64,000 nt of DNA, from positions 1,612,001-1,676,000 of the forward strand of contig NC_089458.1 in the NCBI RefSeq assembly GCF_026210795.1, in the 5' to 3' direction. The notes under the pieces were generated by a model. The model saw only the letters and a list, made by a program, of their open reading frames with translations, had not been told where the DNA came from and ran no database searches. This stretch comes from Rhizophagus irregularis. Taxonomy: Eukaryota > Glomeromycota > Glomeromycetes > Glomerales > Glomeraceae. Below are positions 59,828-64,000 of this stretch, piece after piece; position 1 is the stretch's first letter, and each line of letters begins with the position of its first letter. The position numbers were made by a program, and so were the translations under genes.

Positions 59828-60265
59828 TCATTTCATTTTCTCTAATGCTGTGTTCGGATTAAATTGATCTTTTTCTAATTCATTTTTCCATCCTTCACAA
59901 ATCACTATATATCAATTGTTTTACAAAATAAAATTGAAGACAAATTTATCAGACACTAAAAAATAATGAATTCATTTTTAATATAAAATATAAATGAATC
60001 ACCTGAGATAGCTTCATAATTCCTAGCCATTATTTCTAAATCCTGTAAAACCTTTTTTGTGAAAATATCAACGCTTGTTAAGCTTGCTCGAAGCGTACGA
60101 AGAGTCTGTAATTCCTTTATAATTGGAAATAAAGATATGCAAAACGCGAAACGAAAATTAAAGTGAACCCGACGCGTTTTTATAACTTTTAAATATTTAA
60201 TTTTACATATATACCTGTAACTTTGATTGATCATTTTTCGATTTTTGATCATTGTTAGTTGACAT
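59828..60265 (-). CDS. Small helical protein resembling DASH complex subunit Dad2
   Basis: Minus-strand exons are 60265-60215, 60114-60003 and 59904-59828, giving 79 residues in frame. The protein starts MSTNNDQKSK, followed by a heptad-like helix (ELQTLRTLRASL) and a second one (VLQDLEIMARNYEAISGVIC), ending with GWKNELEKDQ. The L-x-x-L-x-x-L helix and the EAISGVICEGW segment, set against the EAVA-VL-NW pattern of Dad2, suggest the microtubule-binding DASH ring at kinetochores. The protein is too short for certainty and another small coiled-coil protein is possible. It is head to head with prefoldin subunit 1, with 320 bp between the ATGs. Confidence 0.5.
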
Positions 60266-60584
60266 TGTGTATTGGAAGATTTGAATTTAACATCCACAAC
60301 TGTTTACATAAGAAACGTAAGAAACGTGAGAAATTTATTTTATTTCTGTACTAACTTTGTGTAGTACTACAACAAGCGTTATAACCGTATAAATGCATAA
60401 TACATAATAAATAATACTAACTAAAGTGAGTTAACAAACCCCCTAAAGAAACGCAAGAAACGCGGTAAAAAAATATCAAAAATCAATACCGCAGCTCATA
60501 TCACGTGATGATTAATGATCATTTTTGAAATTTTTGAAATATATTAATGCTGGTTTTCTTTCTTTCTATTTAGAACTAGCAACA
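60266..60584. promoter_or_regulatory. Divergent promoter region, Dad2-like and prefoldin 1
   Basis: About 320 bp lie between two opposed ATGs. GAAACG-type words (AAGAAACG, GAGAAA) recur near 60309-60330 and 60445-60465, and a CACGTG word lies near 60502. No other coding signal is seen. Confidence 0.4.
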
Positions 60585-61094
60585 ATGTCGATTTCTGACG
60601 AAGCTCTGCGCAAAGTAATAAATATTTTTTAAAAACGTTGTTTTTATATTACAACTTCTCTAACTTTATAAATAAATTATTTTAATAGATTTTAATAGAA
60701 CTTCAAAATAGACTTGTTGAAAATAATCGGCAGCTAGTCACCGTACAAGCCCAAATACAAGTAAAAGAACGTGAAAAGCGTTTAGCTGAGCTTACCAAGA
60801 GAGAATTGTCAGCTCTTGATAAGGATACCAAAACTTACAAATCAGTTGGAAAAGCGTATGCATAAATGTGAACATCTCCTTTTTTTTTTATAATATATAT
60901 TAAAATAAAAAAAAACATTCCTTTTTTTTTTTAGGTTTATTAAAGCTGATTTGTCGGTTTTAAACAAAGAAATGGATGATAAAGCTGAAAAAGCTGCAAA
61001 TGATCTTGTTACTTTGGAAAAATCTAAAAAATATTTAGAAAGAAATATCAATGATTCTCAAAATGGTTTAAGAGAAATTATAGGGCGACCATGA
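60585..61094 (+). CDS. PFD1: Prefoldin subunit 1
   Basis: Exons are 60585-60614, 60689-60855 and 60935-61094, giving 118 residues, the usual length for the beta-type subunit. The first helix (LIELQNRLVENNRQLVTVQAQIQ) leads into a KRLAELTKREL segment. The hairpin is KTYKSVGKAF, and the second helix ends LEKSKKYLERNI. Together these match prefoldin subunit 1. It forms part of the hexameric prefoldin chaperone that passes nascent actin and tubulin to the chaperonin CCT in the cytosol. The gene looks intact. Confidence 0.88.
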
Positions 61095-61728
61095 AAAAGA
61101 ATTTACCGATGAAGGAGTTGTTAAACCTGGCATTTAAGAAATAATTATTATTTGAGAAAAAATTTTTATACGTTATATATAATCTACAGCTGTGATTTCT
61201 AGATTAGAAAACAATTTCTTTTCCTAGTATTTATTAATTTCCTTGAATTTCTTGTAAAATTTTCTCCGAAGTTGTTTTCTTTCAATTACATTTGTTTTTT
61301 CGGTTTCTGCTTCAGAAGAATTGGCTTCTTGTGCTAATTTTTGAAGGAATAAATAAATCTAATACAATTAAAATAATAAAGGAAAGATAAACGCGTAAAA
61401 ATAATGACAAATTTGCTTAAAAAAAAATCAATACAAAAACGCGTACTATGGCTTGCTTAAAGCTTTGATTGGCGCTTTTTAAACGGTTTAATGATCCTTT
61501 TACACGTGAAAAGAGGAGACAATTTGAAGGCAATTTTCACTTTTTAAATAGCTAAGACTTGGTCATGATCCAATAAGAGCGCGTCATAACAAACAGCCAC
61601 ACACATAGCCCACACAGCCCACGACACGTATCTATATATATATGTAGAGCAAACTTTTACTCTAATATACGTAACGGTTCTAATCAATTTCTTTTATTTA
61701 TTTCCACTTACTTTCATTTGTTTTAATA
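61095..61728. other. Intergenic region and upstream sequence of the RTC4-like gene
   Basis: The first part is T-rich 3' sequence. An alternating TATATATATATG tract at about 61632-61643 lies 85 bp before the next ATG and may serve as its TATA region. A CACA-rich word cluster lies near 61590-61625. Confidence 0.45.
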
Positions 61729-63571
61729 ATGCTCTCGAAAAAAGTTGATAAGAAACCTCTTGTTGAAAGCAAAAAGTTCGGAACTAAAAGAAGAAATAAT
61801 TTAGATCATATTCCCGAGAATAGTACCACTACTACCGAACATATTTCTGCATTTCCCTTATCATATAATAAATCACATAAGAAAATTAAACTCGCCGAAG
61901 AATATGATTTATCAAATTCTAATGATGAATTGGATTTATTTTTTAATAAATCTATTCATGGTAAAAATGCTAAAAATGCTAAAAATAATAAAAAGAAAGA
62001 TCCTTCCCCAGAACGATTTAAAAGGTCTTCGTCTAAACGATCATTGGGAAAAAAAAATCGAGAATCTCAAATTCGACCAATTGATACAAGAAATCAAAAA
62101 TCTTCTCCTAATAGATCCTTTGGACAAGCCTCATCACATAGATCGGAAATATTTCAAATGCCTTCTTTTAAATCAACTTCGAAGAGCGAACCCAAAACAC
62201 AACCGATGGAAATATCACAATCGATCTCGCAATTTACAGAATCACCGATAAATACCTGGGAAATATGTGCAGTTAAACCCATAATCGTGATTACTGATAA
62301 TGTTGACGATGATGATGATGATGAACGATCCAATACAAGATCAAATAGAAAAAATTCCAACCGTCTATCACTCACTAAATCAAATGATACCGAATCATCT
62401 AAGGCCGAATTAAGAACAAAGGATGTTCAATCATCTCGTATTAATAACTTTTATGACCCTGGCAAGAAACGTGACGAGAAAACTTCTTGGAATAAGAAGA
62501 AAGGATTACATGATCCTTCATCTCGTCAAATTTCAAATGTCTATGATCCCATATCAATTTCGGATGATGAAAAAAATAATGGTTCATCAAATACAAGCCA
62601 TGATGAGACCGAAGCATTTATTGATCGATTTAGAGCCCCCTCGCCCATAAGAAATAAATATGAAAATTTACCAGAAATGGACTTTTTATCTATAGAAGAA
62701 GAAATTTTACCGATACAAAATAATTCTTGGAGAAAAAGCGAAGGTATATTTCGCCAATGAGATGCGTTTTTTATGAAATTCTTTAGCTAATAAAATTTTT
62801 TTTCGGATTTCGCAGAATATAAACTTTGTCCTTTCTGCAAAGAACCAATTCCATTTCCACTACCAGATCGTATCCGAACTTATTTGATTAAGATAAATTC
62901 TTTGACCCAAGATAAATGGTCTAATAAGGAACAGACACCATCACTATCGATACTTCTTCAACGTCCGAGAAACGTAGTAGAAGAATTTGAGTTTTGTCGA
63001 TTACATGAGTCAGAAGCTCTCATCGTTCCAGAAGGTCTCAAAAAAAACTATCCAATTAATATTAATTTCGATATTCTTCCCAAACGAGTAAAGAAGTTGA
63101 TTCCGGAATTGATGTTGGTGATAAAAGGGGAAATAAATAGTTCATACAGGAATATTGCATTAAATGCATATCGGAAATATGGTAGAGCACGAGCAAGAAA
63201 GCCAACTATTTTGATGGGAAGATTTCAGAAACTTCAGGTAATTTTATTCATCATAATTTCTTTGTCTATCTATTCGATGTTTTTTTAATGTCTATTATCA
63301 CGATCAGCCCGGATATTATGGATCTAAAGGAGCATATAAAATACTTTCTACTCTTGTTTCTCTCCTCATGAATACAAATATCCTTACAATGGACATGACA
63401 AAGCCACAAGAACCTGTGGAATATCTTCAACAAGTACTTGTTCCTGAAACTGCAATTAGACTTATTTCCCAGGATCGTGGAGGTATTTCTTTAGATGAAG
63501 CAAAAAAAGTTATGGAAGATAGTATAGAATTCGGAATGTACGTACATGATATTGATGAAGAAATTGATTAA
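61729..63571 (+). CDS. RTC4-domain protein (restriction of telomere capping 4-like)
   Basis: Exons are 61729-62743, 62816-63237 and 63308-63571, giving 566 residues. The N-terminal 330 residues are Ser/Lys/Asp-rich and disordered, with an aspartate run and repeated Asn-x-Tyr-Asp-Pro words. Exon 2 begins the conserved domain: EYKLCPFCKEPIPFPLP, then FCRLHESEALIVPEGL, then ILPKRVKKLIPEL. Exon 3 continues with PGYYGSKGAYKIL, YLQQVLVPETAIRLISQD and DEAKKVMEDSIEFG. This is the order of the RTC4 domain, first named from a yeast gene that affects telomere capping. The biochemical role is not known. The CxxC and C-x-x-H pairs could bind zinc. Confidence 0.82.
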
Positions 63572-64000
63572 AATTTTTATATTTTTATTCATGTAGTTTT
63601 AAATATAGCACAATTTTATTAATAATATTAATGATATTATTAATTTGTTATCACCTAAGTTATTGTTATCATGTTCTATTATTATCTATAACGTTATAAG
63701 ATTCCTTTTTTATATAAATGATTCCCCGAAGATTTGTTTATACTTGCTAATCGTGTGATTTAAAACGCGAGTGAAATATGTTATAACAAATCTAGATTAC
63801 TCAGATTAAGGGTCTTACGTTACATGAATATTGGGTAATAATTACCTATGTATTGTTTGAATTGTTGCTTCTTTTTCAAATGCAAACAAATTTCTTACGC
63901 GATTCATAAGGACTTATGAAATTTACGGGTTAATATTAATTTGGGGTTTGTTTTTTTTTCTTTTTGGATGAATGAATCAACGTGTGAATAAATGATGATC
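63572..64000. other. 3' flank of the RTC4-like gene
   Basis: AT-rich sequence with no supported gene up to the window edge. Confidence 0.45.

Noticed and set aside
62154-62375. Antisense and alternate-frame ORFs over the RTC4-like gene
   Set aside because: They overlap a well-supported exon and show only shadow composition.

Overview
The window is a piece of an AT-rich fungal nuclear chromosome. Short GT-AG introns (mostly 65-120 nt), TATA boxes close to ATGs and the gene families point to an arbuscular mycorrhizal fungus (Glomeromycotina, most like Rhizophagus). The most telling families are a divergent Hsp70-like ATPase, a Crinkler-type NTPase-nuclease, a solitary HMG-box gene of the MATA_HMG type, a propeller/ion-transport channel and a large secreted-plus-membrane protein. 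Assignment rests on remembered family patterns, not on a search.

Layout. 1-6240 is AT-rich and shows no supported gene. 6241-7488 holds a small five-exon membrane protein. 8179-10719 (minus) holds a Crinkler-like gene. 10720-17900 is repeat-rich: an A-rich tract, a foldback element broken by a 1.24-kb nested insertion, two copies of a second foldback family, and a decayed region. 17903-22719 holds a coiled-coil gene and a ten-exon Hsp70-like gene with 20-nt and 5-nt exons behind a duplicated promoter region. 24746-28659 is a CACTA-type transposon that carries a higher-order satellite array. 29460-38434 holds two large membrane-protein genes arranged head to head. 38435-47903 is a gene desert with several small TIR elements. 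47904-63571 is a dense housekeeping block: HMG-box, SAP30-like, L-2-hydroxyglutarate dehydrogenase, DCC-family protein, NOC3, a damaged G3BP-like gene with two RRMs, a Dad2-like protein, prefoldin subunit 1 and an RTC4-domain protein.

The genes do not form one pathway. Chromatin and ribosome functions (SAP30, NOC3, RTC4, HMG, Dad2) cluster in the right third by position only. Three divergent pairs probably share promoter regions: channel/receptor-like, L2HGDH/DCC and Dad2-like/prefoldin. The most unusual structures are the satellite-bearing CACTA element, the 5-nt exon of the Hsp70-like gene, the nested foldback element and the duplicated RRM cassette.

Gene models were spliced by eye. Exon joins were checked for reading-frame continuity, but no transcript data were available.
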